Positions 36,086-46,064 are shown, numbered from the stretch's first letter. The stretch is 64,000 bases of DNA from Flavobacteriales bacterium ALC-1 (GCA_000171875.1 ABHI01000003.1:644643-708642); one strand, 5' to 3'. Notes: generated by a model not told the origin, from the sequence alone. Numbers and translations are program-made.

Positions 36086-36541
36086 TTATGCTTTTTTCAC
36101 TTTAACAGCATTCATACCACGCTGTCCTTTTTCAAGTTCAAAAGTCACTTTATCATTCTCCATGATTTCATCAATAATACCACTGACGTGTGTAAAGTGC
36201 TTCTCATTAGTTTCTGTATCTATAATAAAACCAAAGCCTTTAGAGCTGTCGTAGAATGATACTTTACCGTTTCTGATAGGATCAAATTCTTCATCACTAT
36301 CTTCTTTTTGCGGAATACCAATAACTATGTTTTCGGCTTTCACTTTCACTTTCATTGACGGGTCAGGTGGAGTATCTGTAAGATTTCCATTATGATCTAC
36401 ATAAGCCAATGGAATTCCTCCTGAGCCATTTTCCTCTTTTGCGAGTTTACGCGCTTCCATCTTCTTACGCTTATCCTCTCTCTTTTTTAATCTCTTTTTT
36501 TCTTTTTCGCTTTTACTAAAAGTTTGTTGTGATTTAGCCAT
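36086..36541 (-). CDS. Cold-shock-domain protein with basic N-terminal extension
   Basis: 151 aa. The first 40 residues are highly charged (KEKKRLKKREDKRKKMEARK) and probably bind RNA or stay disordered. A CSD occupies about residues 90-151, with the RNP1 motif KGFGFIID and HFTHVSGI. It resembles the 63-aa protein at 12317 over the domain. RNA chaperone activity is expected. A -7 element at 36692-36699 suggests a leader of about 145 nt, as in cold-regulated mRNAs. Confidence 0.9.
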   Translation of the reverse strand: MAKSQQTFSKSEKEKKRLKKREDKRKKMEARKLAKEENGSGGIPLAYVDHNGNLTDTPPDPSMKVKVKAENIVIGIPQKEDSDEEFDPIRNGKVSFYDSSKGFGFIIDTETNEKHFTHVSGIIDEIMENDKVTFELEKGQRGMNAVKVKKA

Positions 36542-36691
36542 TCGTTGTTTTAAAAATTAATATATGCTTGCTTATGAAAATATCAAATAATCTAGACAAG
36601 TTAATTAAATTAACAATGAACTGATATAAAACCTAGAAAAATAACGTAGAAATAATGTTACTTGTGCGGTGTATCTTCAATAAACTGATGT

Positions 36692-36699
36692 CAAAGATA
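36692..36699 (-). promoter_or_regulatory. -7 promoter element upstream of the CSD gene
   Basis: TATCTTTG on the minus strand matches TAnnTTTG. The start codon is at 36541, so transcription from here leaves a leader of about 145 nt. The spacing to the nearest TTG is not ideal. A perfect 15-nt dyad (36600-36614, GTTAATTAAATTAAC) lies in this leader. Confidence 0.45.
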
Positions 36700-36748
36700 C
36701 AAAATCTGTTCCAAATTAAAATGGCTTCCGTTATAATCTATTAAAATT

Positions 36749-37858
36749 TCAATATTTTATTGTAATTCCTTTGTTGTCTTTAAACTTACCTGTAATTAAC
36801 CAACCTCCAAAATCTTCAGAAACGGCCATTAGCAATGTGTTTTTTCCTTTTTTGAGATTTAGGTAAACAGCATCAAATAAACCTATAGTTCCTAAATATC
36901 TATAATCTCTTGTTCTCCATTTGTTAGTACCTCTATAAATTGGCTTTCCATTTAATACAGCTACTACTCTATCACTATAACCAAACTCAAATAATTTGAT
37001 TTGATCTTTTTCTGAATCTATCGTTATTTTAGCAAAAACCGTATTTAATTTTGGCTGATCATCATATCTTACAACTTGTCTTGAAATATTTGCAGCGACC
37101 CCTTCTTCAACAAAAATAGCATGATCCCAAGTCCTCTTTGAAATAATATTTTTAATATTACCTAAAGTGCCTAATTCAGACTCTTTAAACTTATCAGATA
37201 TTTTCCAAGATTCAATAAGCCCTTCTATTTGTTTATTTTCAATTGGTTTAAAATCTTTTAATTGATAGTTATCTTCATCAATTTTAATGTCTGCAATATG
37301 AATAGGAAGCCTACTCCCTCTTATTAGTATTCCTCCATCTTTAGGGTCATTAAATAATTTCCAAGATAAATTTGGAGTCTCTGCATAGTCTAAATACACC
37401 TGAGCTTTATTATCATTTACTACTATTTTTACATGTGTCCAATCATTATATTTAAAATCATAAGCAAATGAATATTTTGGTCCAAAATAAAACTGAAAAG
37501 GTGTTATACCATTTGTAGCTGGTGCAGCTTGGTTACAATCTTCAAGACCAGATAAGTGTGTTCTAACAAACCATTGTTCCCCATTTAAGAATTTTTCATC
37601 TGCCCTAAAAAAAACACCAGGATAAGTACGTTCCTCTGGTAGAAACATATCAAACTCAATAGTTCCATTTAAGAACTTCTTGTCTTTTAGAATAAGTACT
37701 CCTTGATCTATATAGATGGCATTTTTTCCTTTATACTCTAAAAACTCATATGATTTAGCTTGTATATCCCAATTTAAAGTGTCTAATGGAATTATTTTCT
37801 GAGCGTTTAATACTAGAGCAAATAATGATAAGAGTACGATTGTAAATAAATTTTTCAT
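36749..37858 (-). CDS. Secreted LamG-like (DUF1080-type) protein
   Basis: 369 aa from the ATG at 37858 (MKNLFTIVLLSLFALVLNAQ), which opens a clear signal peptide; an upstream in-frame start at 37915 adds residues before it and is unlikely. The first half shows a concanavalin/LamG-like sandwich as in DUF1080 proteins: LNGTIEFDMFLP, GVFFRADE, WTHVKIVVNDNKAQVYLD. The second half is another beta domain ending LLMAVSEDFGGWLI. It faces a divergent gene encoding a protein with a similar beta domain and may be its partner. Confidence 0.7.
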   Translation of the reverse strand: MKNLFTIVLLSLFALVLNAQKIIPLDTLNWDIQAKSYEFLEYKGKNAIYIDQGVLILKDKKFLNGTIEFDMFLPEERTYPGVFFRADEKFLNGEQWFVRTHLSGLEDCNQAAPATNGITPFQFYFGPKYSFAYDFKYNDWTHVKIVVNDNKAQVYLDYAETPNLSWKLFNDPKDGGILIRGSRLPIHIADIKIDEDNYQLKDFKPIENKQIEGLIESWKISDKFKESELGTLGNIKNIISKRTWDHAIFVEEGVAANISRQVVRYDDQPKLNTVFAKITIDSEKDQIKLFEFGYSDRVVAVLNGKPIYRGTNKWRTRDYRYLGTIGLFDAVYLNLKKGKNTLLMAVSEDFGGWLITGKFKDNKGITIKY

Positions 37859-37937
37859 GATGATATATTTTGTTTCTGTAAAGCTGATTAATCCTATCGA
37901 AAAACTAAAAAACAAGTTGGTTCAAATGAGTTCAATG

Positions 37938-37967
37938 TTGTACAAACCGTTTTTTTTAAGACTTTTG
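37938..37967 (+). promoter_or_regulatory. Candidate promoter of the membrane HTH/LamG gene
   Basis: TTG (37938-37940), a 19-nt spacer and GACTTTTG (37960-37967) fit the consensus with one mismatch. The start codon follows at 37975, so the transcript would be almost leaderless. Confidence 0.5.
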
Positions 37968-37974
37968 TATACTT

Positions 37975-39210
37975 ATGACTAAATATCCAGAATACAACCT
38001 TGTCCAAAAATGCCTTCAAGAAATTGAAGTGAAATTAAAATGGGGAAATTCTTCTAATTGGCACAATAATGTATTTTTAGAGTTGAGTGAAACTATTCAA
38101 AAAGAAACAGGTGTTTTGCTAAGTGTAACCACACTAAAACGGATTTGGGGTAAAGTAAATTATAACAATGCTCCTAGTATAAGTACATTAAACACCTTGT
38201 CACAATTTATAGGTTATAAAAACTGGAGAGACTTTAAGACAACGTCAGGCAAAGCTAATAGTACAATTCTTAAGACGAAAAGAGTATACAATATTAATAC
38301 GTTCAAAATATTAAAAATTGCTATTGCACTACTCCTATTTGCTTTAGTATTGAATTTTGCCTTTAAGGATTCAGAAAAAAAGATAGATGCATCTTCTATA
38401 AATTTTGAAAGCAGAAGTGTTACCCAATCAATTCCGAATAGTGTAGTTTTTGATTTTGATTTAAATTCTGTAGCATCTGATAGCATTTACATTCAACAGT
38501 TTTGGGACCCGAGGAAAACGATTAAAATAAATACTAATCAGAAGCAAGCTACTGGGATTTATTATTACCCAGGCTACTTTAGAGCTAAATTACTAATTGA
38601 TGGAGATATCATAAAAGAGCATGATTTATTTTTAAAATCTAACGATTGGTTAGGTACTATAGATTATAAACCAGTACCCAAATATGTCTATAATCTAGAT
38701 AGCCTAAAATTTTCTAAAGAGATATCAGAGGAGATTAAAAACAATGAAAAACCTATAACCTCTACATTTCATTTCATTGATGAGTTTAAAGATTTATCTG
38801 GAGATGATTTTGCTTTAGAAACAAGGCTTAAAAGTTTGTACAATGAAAAATGGGCAGTTTGTCAAAGTGCGTCTATTATTATTGTAGGAACAAAAAGCGC
38901 ATTAATTATTCCTTTCTCTCAAATAGGTTGCTCATCAGAATTAAGCGGAATGCTGAGCGATGTTAACTTAAATGGCAAAACAGAAGACTTATCATCTCTG
39001 TCTATAGATTTATCCCAATTTAAGAATATACAAATTGAAGTGATTGATAAAACCGTAACTGTATATATTGAAGACAATAAAGTATTTACTAAATCTTATA
39101 CCGAATCCATTGGGAATATTGCAGGCATTAGATATAAATTCCTGGGAGTTGGCACAGTCGATAGATTTAATATTATAAATAAACAAACCAACAAAAGGCT
39201 TAGCTTTTAA
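37975..39210 (+). CDS. Membrane-tethered protein with HTH-like N terminus and LamG-like C terminus
   Basis: 411 aa. The N-terminal 95 residues are soluble and look like a regulator head: [20 protein letters not shown] and [20 protein letters not shown] suggest helix-turn-helix packing. One transmembrane segment lies at about 108-126 ([19 protein letters not shown]). The outer part is beta-rich, with [18 protein letters not shown] and a LamG-like ending ([20 protein letters not shown]). It may sense an outside ligand and regulate the divergent LamG gene. No family name is recognised. Confidence 0.75.
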   Translation: MTKYPEYNLVQKCLQEIEVKLKWGNSSNWHNNVFLELSETIQKETGVLLSVTTLKRIWGKVNYNNAPSISTLNTLSQFIGYKNWRDFKTTSGKANSTILKTKRVYNINTFKILKIAIALLLFALVLNFAFKDSEKKIDASSINFESRSVTQSIPNSVVFDFDLNSVASDSIYIQQFWDPRKTIKINTNQKQATGIYYYPGYFRAKLLIDGDIIKEHDLFLKSNDWLGTIDYKPVPKYVYNLDSLKFSKEISEEIKNNEKPITSTFHFIDEFKDLSGDDFALETRLKSLYNEKWAVCQSASIIIVGTKSALIIPFSQIGCSSELSGMLSDVNLNGKTEDLSSLSIDLSQFKNIQIEVIDKTVTVYIEDNKVFTKSYTESIGNIAGIRYKFLGVGTVDRFNIINKQTNKRLSF

Positions 39211-39246
39211 GCACTTTGTTGGTTCATAAATAAAAGATAAACGTCT

Positions 39247-39699
39247 CTACTCTATTTTTCCTCTCCAGGATATTGCATTGTTATTGCTTGAGGAAATACT
39301 CAAAAAGGCATTTCCATTAGGTTTAATGTCTATTAAAACCTCATGCTGATTTACATTAAATACAATAGCGATTTGTTGCTTGTCATCATCAAATGCGACT
39401 TTATAATTTTTAAGATTGCCATCAAAATTAAAAGATGAATTATCAGAGCTTAGCAACTTTATCTCTCCTGAAATTTCAGACTTATCAATTTTTACGGTAT
39501 TAGATTCACCATCTAATGTCTCTCTTTTTTTATTACTAAAAACCACTTCACCAACAAAGCTAAATTGCTGCTTTTGCGCCAGCGCTTTAGAATTATTATA
39601 GGTTGCTTGAAACAATTCCTTTTGAGTTTTCTGTTGTGCATTTAACAATGCCAAAGAAGATACACAAAGTACTACAAGTGTTATTATTATTTTTTTCAT
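39247..39699 (-). CDS. Exported DUF4251-like protein
   Basis: 150 aa with a signal peptide (IIITLVVLCVSSLALLNAQ). The mature part has the layout of DUF4251: KQQFSFVGEVVF, then DKSEISGEIKLL and a final NGNAFLSISSSNNNAISWRG. The match is weaker than that of the protein at 15338. It follows the metalloprotease gene by 1 nt and is probably cotranscribed with it. Confidence 0.7.
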   Translation of the reverse strand: MKKIIITLVVLCVSSLALLNAQQKTQKELFQATYNNSKALAQKQQFSFVGEVVFSNKKRETLDGESNTVKIDKSEISGEIKLLSSDNSSFNFDGNLKNYKVAFDDDKQQIAIVFNVNQHEVLIDIKPNGNAFLSISSSNNNAISWRGKIE

Positions 39700-39700
39700 G

Positions 39701-42172
39701 TTATTTTGGGTCTAAAATAGTGTTAATACGTTTTATACAGTCTCTATAATGATATTTTGTAGCTGTGTTTACAGCTGATTTTGATGCTGAATTAAGCACA
39801 CGTTTCAATTGATTTAATTCACCTCTCACTATTGCTCTTACATCAGATTGGTTAACTTCAAAATATTGTCTACTACGTCTTCTATCTAACTTCTCTGTCA
39901 TTAGATACATCATTCTATCTAAATAGGCACGTTGCAAGTTTCTTCTATAAACAGAAACATTAGATCCTGATCGTGTTTCAGACCAAAGTCCAGAACGTAA
40001 ATCTTTCAACATATCTAAAGCCGAATAGTTTTTAGCATCCATAGCCTTATGATCAATAAGCCTTCCTATACGTTCAAAATTTAGTAAATTATTGAGATGA
40101 CGCGATTGCAAACTTCTTATACGATCTGTATATCCTGCATAATTTATGTTTTTTAGAATGGCGTCATCTAGTAGCCATTTTGGTGTTGCGAAAGCATTTT
40201 TTTGTAACCATTGCATTGCAGATTTCTGATAAGCTTTATCAACCGGATTATAAACTTCACCTGCTTGTGACGGATTTTTAGTATCTTCTATTACTCCACC
40301 AACATGAGTTACAACATGACCAACATAGCGACTCCATACTCCGAGCATTTCTCCATACAATTCAGCTAAATCGTCATAGTTATCTGTTTTATCACTCGTC
40401 CAACTTGGTAAGTTCTTAGCGACGATTTTTAAGTTTTTAAGTCCGTAAGTACTTGCCTTAATACTATTGTTACCAATATCTTCAGTCTGAGCTGTTGGGT
40501 CAAAACGACTACTCTGTTTCCCGAATTTATATTTAGGATCACCGGCCTTTTCCTTAATCCAACTATTTAACGTTTTTGTTTCATCATCAGCAGAATTAGC
40601 ATCAGAAATATAGCGGTACCCATAGTTAATGGCATAATCATCATAAGGCCCTAATTGTCTTACAAATCTAATATTAGTATCTCCAGGTTGTGCAATATAA
40701 TTGTAACGTGCATAATCCATAATGGTTGCGGCAATACCATTTTTCTGTGTAAATGCCCCATCTCTATAACTTTCTACATCGTAAGCATAACTAGCACTCA
40801 TATTGTGCGGTAATCCTAATGTATGTCCAACCTCATGTGCTATTACCATTTTCATCATTTCACCAATGTCGCCATCTGGTGTATTTAATGTTCTAGCTGA
40901 AGGGTTTGCCGCTCCAGTTTCAAGCATATAGCGGTTTCTATATGAACGCAAATGGTTATGATACCAGATAATATCACTTTCAATAATTTCACCTGTTCGC
41001 GGATCAGAAACACTTGGTCCTGTAGCATTACGTGTTGTACTTGCGACATAACGTACTACAGAATATCTAATATCTTCTGGTGAAAATTCTGGATCTTCTT
41101 CTTTTGTTGGAGGGTCTTTAGCAATAATAGCATTCTTAAAGCCAGCAGCTTCAAAGGCTTTTTGCCATAGTTCAATGCCCTCTTTCATGTACGATCTAAA
41201 CTTTTCTGGAGTTGCAGGATCTAAATAATACACAATCGGTTTTATAGGTTCTACCAACTCACCTCTATTATAAGCTTCGATATCCTTTGGAATTAATTTC
41301 CAACGTCTTAAATAAGTCTTTCTATCTGCTTTTAACTCTTCACTACTGTAATCGTATTGACTCAATGTAAACCAACCTACACGATCATCAAAATAACGTG
41401 GTTGCATTGGTACTTCTGGTAATAGAATCATAGACTGATTCATTTGAATACTGATGGTTTCGTCACCAGTATTTACAGGTGGTTCTGCTGCATTGTACGT
41501 GAGATCTTGAACGACTTCTATATTTTTAGGATAACTCTTCATTGAGTTTATAAAACTTCGTGATCTGTCTAAATTTCTAACTTTGTACTGTCTCCTAATA
41601 AATGAAGGTAATCCACTTATCGATTTAACATCAGAACTGTAAAATTTAGTAACATCAACTACTATAGCTGAAGAATCTTTTGAAAATGCTGCAATGTCAA
41701 AAGCATATAATGTAGGCTCATAATTATTTGCTCTAACTGAAACATTTATTGGCAAACTATCTGCTGCTACTGCACTTGAGGATTTTTCTTTAATAAGAAT
41801 TTTATCTTTAAAGCGCACCCAATTAATCATTCTAGTATTCGTTTTGGTACCAGCATTTACATAACCACCTCCAAGATTGGCAGGTAATTTTGCTAATCGG
41901 CTTACCAATAACATATCCGTATTTAGATAATCCATTGGTATTTCGTAATAATATTTATCTCCTACCAAATGCACATCAAATAAGCCATTATCTGTTTTAG
42001 CATCTTTGGTAATAACTTTATTATAGTCTTTAATTTTACCAGGCTTCTTTTTAGGTGCTGGTGGTTTTGCTTGCGTAGTTTTAGAATTACCTTTTTTCTT
42101 ACTAGTTGATTTTGCTGTTGTACACGAAAAGATAAGAAGTGAGCAAAGCGTGAGCGTTAGAAAGTTTCTCAT
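39701..42172 (-). CDS. Zinc-dependent metalloprotease lipoprotein (DUF5117/DUF5118 type)
   Basis: 823 aa. A lipobox (LLIFSC) is followed by a Lys/Pro-rich linker, then large N-terminal beta domains of the DUF5117/5118 sort. The metzincin-type zinc motif is HEVGHTLGLPH (446-456), flanked by KMVIAHE and NMSASY. The C-terminal 300 residues are helical. These proteins are frequent in Bacteroidetes, and their substrates are unknown. It is probably anchored in the outer membrane or periplasm, with a small DUF4251-like partner encoded just downstream. Confidence 0.92.
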   Translation of the reverse strand: MRNFLTLTLCSLLIFSCTTAKSTSKKKGNSKTTQAKPPAPKKKPGKIKDYNKVITKDAKTDNGLFDVHLVGDKYYYEIPMDYLNTDMLLVSRLAKLPANLGGGYVNAGTKTNTRMINWVRFKDKILIKEKSSSAVAADSLPINVSVRANNYEPTLYAFDIAAFSKDSSAIVVDVTKFYSSDVKSISGLPSFIRRQYKVRNLDRSRSFINSMKSYPKNIEVVQDLTYNAAEPPVNTGDETISIQMNQSMILLPEVPMQPRYFDDRVGWFTLSQYDYSSEELKADRKTYLRRWKLIPKDIEAYNRGELVEPIKPIVYYLDPATPEKFRSYMKEGIELWQKAFEAAGFKNAIIAKDPPTKEEDPEFSPEDIRYSVVRYVASTTRNATGPSVSDPRTGEIIESDIIWYHNHLRSYRNRYMLETGAANPSARTLNTPDGDIGEMMKMVIAHEVGHTLGLPHNMSASYAYDVESYRDGAFTQKNGIAATIMDYARYNYIAQPGDTNIRFVRQLGPYDDYAINYGYRYISDANSADDETKTLNSWIKEKAGDPKYKFGKQSSRFDPTAQTEDIGNNSIKASTYGLKNLKIVAKNLPSWTSDKTDNYDDLAELYGEMLGVWSRYVGHVVTHVGGVIEDTKNPSQAGEVYNPVDKAYQKSAMQWLQKNAFATPKWLLDDAILKNINYAGYTDRIRSLQSRHLNNLLNFERIGRLIDHKAMDAKNYSALDMLKDLRSGLWSETRSGSNVSVYRRNLQRAYLDRMMYLMTEKLDRRRSRQYFEVNQSDVRAIVRGELNQLKRVLNSASKSAVNTATKYHYRDCIKRINTILDPK

Positions 42173-42260
42173 TTTTGGTTGATGTTTTTAATAAAAGAGC
42201 TTAAAGGTAATTAATAGAACTATAGAAATGAACTATTTCTTAAAAGCTGTTAAAAAAATC

Positions 42261-42289
42261 TTATTTTATTTAAATCTAGAGTATTTTTG
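42261..42289 (+). promoter_or_regulatory. Candidate promoter of the DUF3817/MscS operon
   Basis: TTA (42261-42263), an 18-nt spacer and TATTTTTG (42282-42289) resemble the consensus, with A in place of G in the -33 element. It places the transcript start near 42296 and so favours the ATG at 42305 over the TTG at 42287. Confidence 0.5.
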
Positions 42290-42304
42290 CAAAAAGTTTT
42301 TGAC

Positions 42305-42598
42305 ATGCCAAAATTATTACCTGTATTCAGAATTACTGCCTTACTAGAAGGTGTTTCTTATATTTTATTACTCTTTATTGCAACTCCAATAAAATATTTT
42401 TTAGATGATCCACAATATGTGAAAATGCTCGGAATGCCACATGGTATATTATTTATAGCTTATGTGGTTATGGCTGTGATGATAAGTTCGGATATGAAAT
42501 GGTCAACAAGAACCTTATGGATTGTATTGGTAGCATCAATAATTCCTTTTGGAACATTTTACATTGATAAAAAATATTTAAAGACATCTAATGCTTAA
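42305..42598 (+). CDS. DUF3817 membrane protein
   Basis: 97 aa from the ATG at 42305. The pattern PVFRITALLEGVSYILLLF and PHGILFIAYVVMAVMI is that of DUF3817 proteins, with three hydrophobic segments. Function is unknown; members often sit beside transport or stress genes. Its 3' end overlaps the MscS gene by 8 nt, so translation of the two is probably coupled. Confidence 0.88.
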   Translation: MPKLLPVFRITALLEGVSYILLLFIATPIKYFLDDPQYVKMLGMPHGILFIAYVVMAVMISSDMKWSTRTLWIVLVASIIPFGTFYIDKKYLKTSNA

Positions 42599-43832
42599 TT
42601 ACAAACACTTTATATACGACTTGCTAATTGAAAAAGGTATGTCTGAAAATGCTGCTAAGTATCTTAATATGATAGCGCTTTTATTAGCTGTCTTATTAAT
42701 TGCAATTATAATTGACTTTATTACCAAGCGTTTACTTTGGAAATTTTCTGCGGAAATAGCAAAGCGTACAAAAACTAGTTTTGATGATATTTTAATTAAA
42801 AATAAGCTCCCAAGAAATATTGCACATATTATTCCGCTCATCATCTTAATTGAATTTGTACCACAAGTGTTTTCAGATTTTCAATATGCCGAAGATATTA
42901 TTGAAAAAACATTAAAAGTTATAACCATACTTCTTGCACTACAAATTATTAGAAGTTTTTTAAACTCTATAAAAGACTATGTAAAGACATTACCAAGGTA
43001 TAAGGACAAACCTATAGATAGCTATATACAGGTCTTTATGATTTTTGCATGGTTATTGGGTGTTTTTTCCATGTTCGCCATAGTTACGGGTATCTCATTT
43101 ATAACATTCGCATCAACATTAGGTGCAGCTTCAGCTATTATCTTATTAATTTTTAAGGATACCATTCTTGGTTTTGTTGCTAGTATTCAGGTGTCTATAA
43201 ACGATATGGTGCGTATTGGTGATTGGATAACATTTGAAAAATATGGTGCAGATGGTGATGTTACCGAAATTAATTTAGCCACTGTAAAAGTTCAGAATTG
43301 GGATAAAACCATTACCACTATTCCGACTTATGCCTTAATATCCGATTCGTTTAGAAACTGGCGTGGTATGATGGCTTCTGGTGGGCGTCGTATAAAACGT
43401 TCGGTAATTGTTAAGACATCTACAATTAAATTCTTAACAGATGCTGATATAGAACGTTATAAAAAAATTGAGTTAGTTACAGAATACTTACATAATCAAT
43501 CACAAGAGATTGAAAAACACAATGCAGAGCATAACATTAATAAATCGGTTTTAATTAATGGTCGTAACCTTACCAACTTTGGTGTGTTTAGAAAGTACCT
43601 TCAAACGTATATTGAAAATCACTCTGCTATAAACAAGGATATGACATTGATGGTACGTCAATTAGAACCTACAGCTCAAGGTATTCCTATGGAAATTTAT
43701 GCGTTTAGTAAAGATCAACGTTGGATAAATTACGAATATATTATTGGAGATATCTTTGACCATGTATTAGCATCAGTTACCTATTTCGATTTAGAAATCT
43801 ACGAATTAGCTGTGGTTTCGTCAGAAATATAA
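42591..43832 (+). CDS. MscS-family mechanosensitive ion channel
   Basis: 413 aa. Several N-terminal hydrophobic helices (about residues 24-42, 75-95, 100-118, 140-165) lead into the pore helix region TFASTLGAASAIILLIFKDT, followed by the MscS beta domain (ISVNDMVRIGDWI and the ADGDVTEINLATVKVQNWDKT stretch). The long cytosolic part is typical of MscM/YbdG-like members. It should open under membrane tension during osmotic downshift. Confidence 0.93.
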   Translation: MLNYKHFIYDLLIEKGMSENAAKYLNMIALLLAVLLIAIIIDFITKRLLWKFSAEIAKRTKTSFDDILIKNKLPRNIAHIIPLIILIEFVPQVFSDFQYAEDIIEKTLKVITILLALQIIRSFLNSIKDYVKTLPRYKDKPIDSYIQVFMIFAWLLGVFSMFAIVTGISFITFASTLGAASAIILLIFKDTILGFVASIQVSINDMVRIGDWITFEKYGADGDVTEINLATVKVQNWDKTITTIPTYALISDSFRNWRGMMASGGRRIKRSVIVKTSTIKFLTDADIERYKKIELVTEYLHNQSQEIEKHNAEHNINKSVLINGRNLTNFGVFRKYLQTYIENHSAINKDMTLMVRQLEPTAQGIPMEIYAFSKDQRWINYEYIIGDIFDHVLASVTYFDLEIYELAVVSSEI

Positions 43833-43870
43833 TTCAAAAACCACTCTAACTGACGCAGAAAGGACTAAAA

Positions 43871-44257
43871 TCACTTCAATCTGTCTTTAACAAACTCTAC
43901 TTCTGTTTTTCCATGAGGTGTTGGTTTACCATCTTCGCCAAGATTTACCATAATGATATTATCTACTGTGAGAATAGTTTCTCGAGTCATCTTATTTCGG
44001 GCTTCACATTTCATAGTAATAGATGACTTCCCAAATTTAGTGACTTCTATACCTATCTCTACAATATCTCCTTGTTTGGCTGATGCCATAAAATTGATTT
44101 CTGAAATATACTTCGTAACAATCTTAGAATTCTCTAGTTGAATAATAGTATAAAGTGCCGCTTCTTCATCTATCCAAGCTAAAAGTTGCCCTCCGAATAG
44201 TGTGCCATTAGGATTTAAGTCTTCGGGTTTTACCCATTTTCTGGTGTGGAATCTCAT
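43871..44257 (-). CDS. Acyl-CoA thioesterase, hotdog fold
   Basis: 128 aa, a single hotdog domain of the YciA/4HBT type. The active-site region is LNPNGTLFGGQLLAWIDEEAALY, with the catalytic aspartate in WIDE. The helix and strand order is complete. It hydrolyses acyl-CoA thioesters; chain preference is unknown. Its ATG overlaps the stop of the DUF72 gene by 1 nt (TAATG), so both are in one operon. Confidence 0.92.
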   Translation of the reverse strand: MRFHTRKWVKPEDLNPNGTLFGGQLLAWIDEEAALYTIIQLENSKIVTKYISEINFMASAKQGDIVEIGIEVTKFGKSSITMKCEARNKMTRETILTVDNIIMVNLGEDGKPTPHGKTEVEFVKDRLK

Positions 44258-45150
44258 TAAAGTAAAGTTTGTTGTGAACCTGAATTGTCATTAGGGACCT
44301 TTAAATCTGTTCCCAATTCAGCATTTAATTGTTTTATTAAATAGGCAGAAAGTAATGGTGATTCCTTTTCGATATTTTGGTGTACAAAGAAATCTATTTC
44401 TTCAATACCATTGTCTTTCCATATTTTTAAGCGCTCAACCCAATCATCTAATCTGGTATAATCACTTTGGTGATTAGCACCAACATATCGAACAAATGCT
44501 CTTGAGTTGGTTAATCGCATGTGCATAATATCGCGTCTGCCAGCACTATCAACTATTACATTAGAGATGTTGTTTTCTTCAAATAGCTGATATAAATCTT
44601 CAGCAATGGCTTTATCGTTATACCAATTAGTATGTCTAAACTCAATTGCTAATGGCACTTCTTTTGGCCAGCTTTCAGCAAAACTCACCACACGATCAAA
44701 ATCTTTTGGTGCAAAATTACTATGCATTTGCAAAAAGATACAGCCCAATTTTTCTTTAAAATTAATAGCACTATTGAGGTAATTATCTACTACAGGATTA
44801 ATGTCTTCATTTAAGCGTTTCCAATGGCTAATTTCTTGACTCAGCTTTGGGAAAAACCTAAAATTACCTGGAGTTTTGTCATACCATTTCTCAAACTGCT
44901 CCGGTGGAAAGATTCTATAAAATGTCGCATTCAACTCAATAGAATTAAACTGCCTTGAATAATATTCTAATTCATCTTTTGTACCTCTAGGGTAAAACCC
45001 TTTTAAATCAGCCTTGTTCCATTTGGCACAACCTACAAATACATTAGTTTTGTCAGATGGGTTTTTTAGCAATGTTTTAATCGTATCTGGATGATCTGGC
45101 GGCAAAGTAAAATCTATACTACCTGGATCATCTACACTTCCAAATTTCAT
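44257..45150 (-). CDS. DUF72 domain protein
   Basis: 297 aa, a TIM-barrel DUF72 (YecE-like) protein. Diagnostic stretches are VFVGCAKWNKADLKGFYPRG, FNSIELNATFYRIFPPEQF, FFPKLSQEISHWKRL, PLAIEFRHTNWYND and FVHQNIEKESP. The family's function remains unknown. A -7 element (TAACTTTG, minus strand, 45175-45168) lies 18 nt upstream of the start. Confidence 0.93.
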   Translation of the reverse strand: MKFGSVDDPGSIDFTLPPDHPDTIKTLLKNPSDKTNVFVGCAKWNKADLKGFYPRGTKDELEYYSRQFNSIELNATFYRIFPPEQFEKWYDKTPGNFRFFPKLSQEISHWKRLNEDINPVVDNYLNSAINFKEKLGCIFLQMHSNFAPKDFDRVVSFAESWPKEVPLAIEFRHTNWYNDKAIAEDLYQLFEENNISNVIVDSAGRRDIMHMRLTNSRAFVRYVGANHQSDYTRLDDWVERLKIWKDNGIEEIDFFVHQNIEKESPLLSAYLIKQLNAELGTDLKVPNDNSGSQQTLL

Positions 45151-45167
45151 GAGTTTTGGTTTTTATT

Positions 45168-45175
45168 CAAAGTTA
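45168..45175 (-). promoter_or_regulatory. -7 promoter element upstream of DUF72 gene
   Basis: TAACTTTG on the minus strand matches TAnnTTTG exactly and would start transcription about 11 nt before the ATG at 45150. No good -33 element is visible. Confidence 0.4.
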
Positions 45176-45275
45176 CAAAACAATAATCCACTGGTATAGA
45201 ATTTAATACTAAAGAATTTGTAACAATTTTGTAACTTCACGTACTTATAAACATCAATCCATAAATTATACGCTC

Positions 45276-46025
45276 ATGAGGACTTTAAAATTATTAAGTA
45301 CGTTATTCATTTTTTGTTTAGCGCTTACAACAACAGCACAAACAGCAGAAGAAATTGTCGACACTTATATTGAAAATATTGGTGGCGAAGAGGCATGGAA
45401 CAAAGTAGAATCAGTAAAGATTACTGGTGTAGGTAAACAAGGAGGTCAAGACTACCCTTTTGTAGCTACTTTCATGAAAGATGGACGTTCTAATATTACT
45501 ATTGAGCTTCCTGGCACATCATTGGTATATCAAGCTTTTGATGGTGAAACAGCTTGGGGGATGAATTTTCAAACTCAAAAAGCAGAAGCACTAGACTCTG
45601 AAACTTCATTGAATATGAAAAATGAAGCTAAAGACAACGTAGAGATTTTCTTGAATTATAAAGAAAAAGGATATACAGTAGAGTTTTTAGAAAAAACAAC
45701 TTTAGACGGAACAGAAGTGAATAAAATAAAGTTAACCAAAACACCAGTTATGGTTGAAGGTAAAGAAGAAGAAAATACCGAAATCTATTATTTTGACACA
45801 GAAAACAATGTACCAATTGCTTCTGAATCAGTTGTAAAATCTGGACCTGCTAAAGGCGCTACAGCACAAACTATAATGACTGACTACCAAGAAGTAGAAG
45901 GTCTATATCTAGCACATACCATCATAGAAAAATTTAATGGGCAGACAGGATTAGAAATGATCTACAAGACTATAGAATTTAATACAGAGATAAATGATTC
46001 CATTTTTAAAATGCCAAAAGAATAA
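45276..46025 (+). CDS. LolA/outer-membrane-lipoprotein-sorting-like protein (paralogue 1)
   Basis: 249 aa with a signal peptide (LLSTLFIFCLALTTTAQ). The mature protein starts TAEEIVDTYIENIGGEEAWNKVESVKITG and contains FDGETAWGMNFQTQKAE and IYYFDTENNVPIASES, a LolA/LolB-like half-barrel seen in many Bacteroidetes periplasmic proteins. It may bind lipids or lipoproteins. The next gene, 39 nt on, is a clear paralogue, so the pair arose by tandem duplication. Confidence 0.8.
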   Translation: MRTLKLLSTLFIFCLALTTTAQTAEEIVDTYIENIGGEEAWNKVESVKITGVGKQGGQDYPFVATFMKDGRSNITIELPGTSLVYQAFDGETAWGMNFQTQKAEALDSETSLNMKNEAKDNVEIFLNYKEKGYTVEFLEKTTLDGTEVNKIKLTKTPVMVEGKEEENTEIYYFDTENNVPIASESVVKSGPAKGATAQTIMTDYQEVEGLYLAHTIIEKFNGQTGLEMIYKTIEFNTEINDSIFKMPKE

Positions 46026-46064
46026 AGAATATTAAAACAAATCATAAACATTCAAAAACAAATA

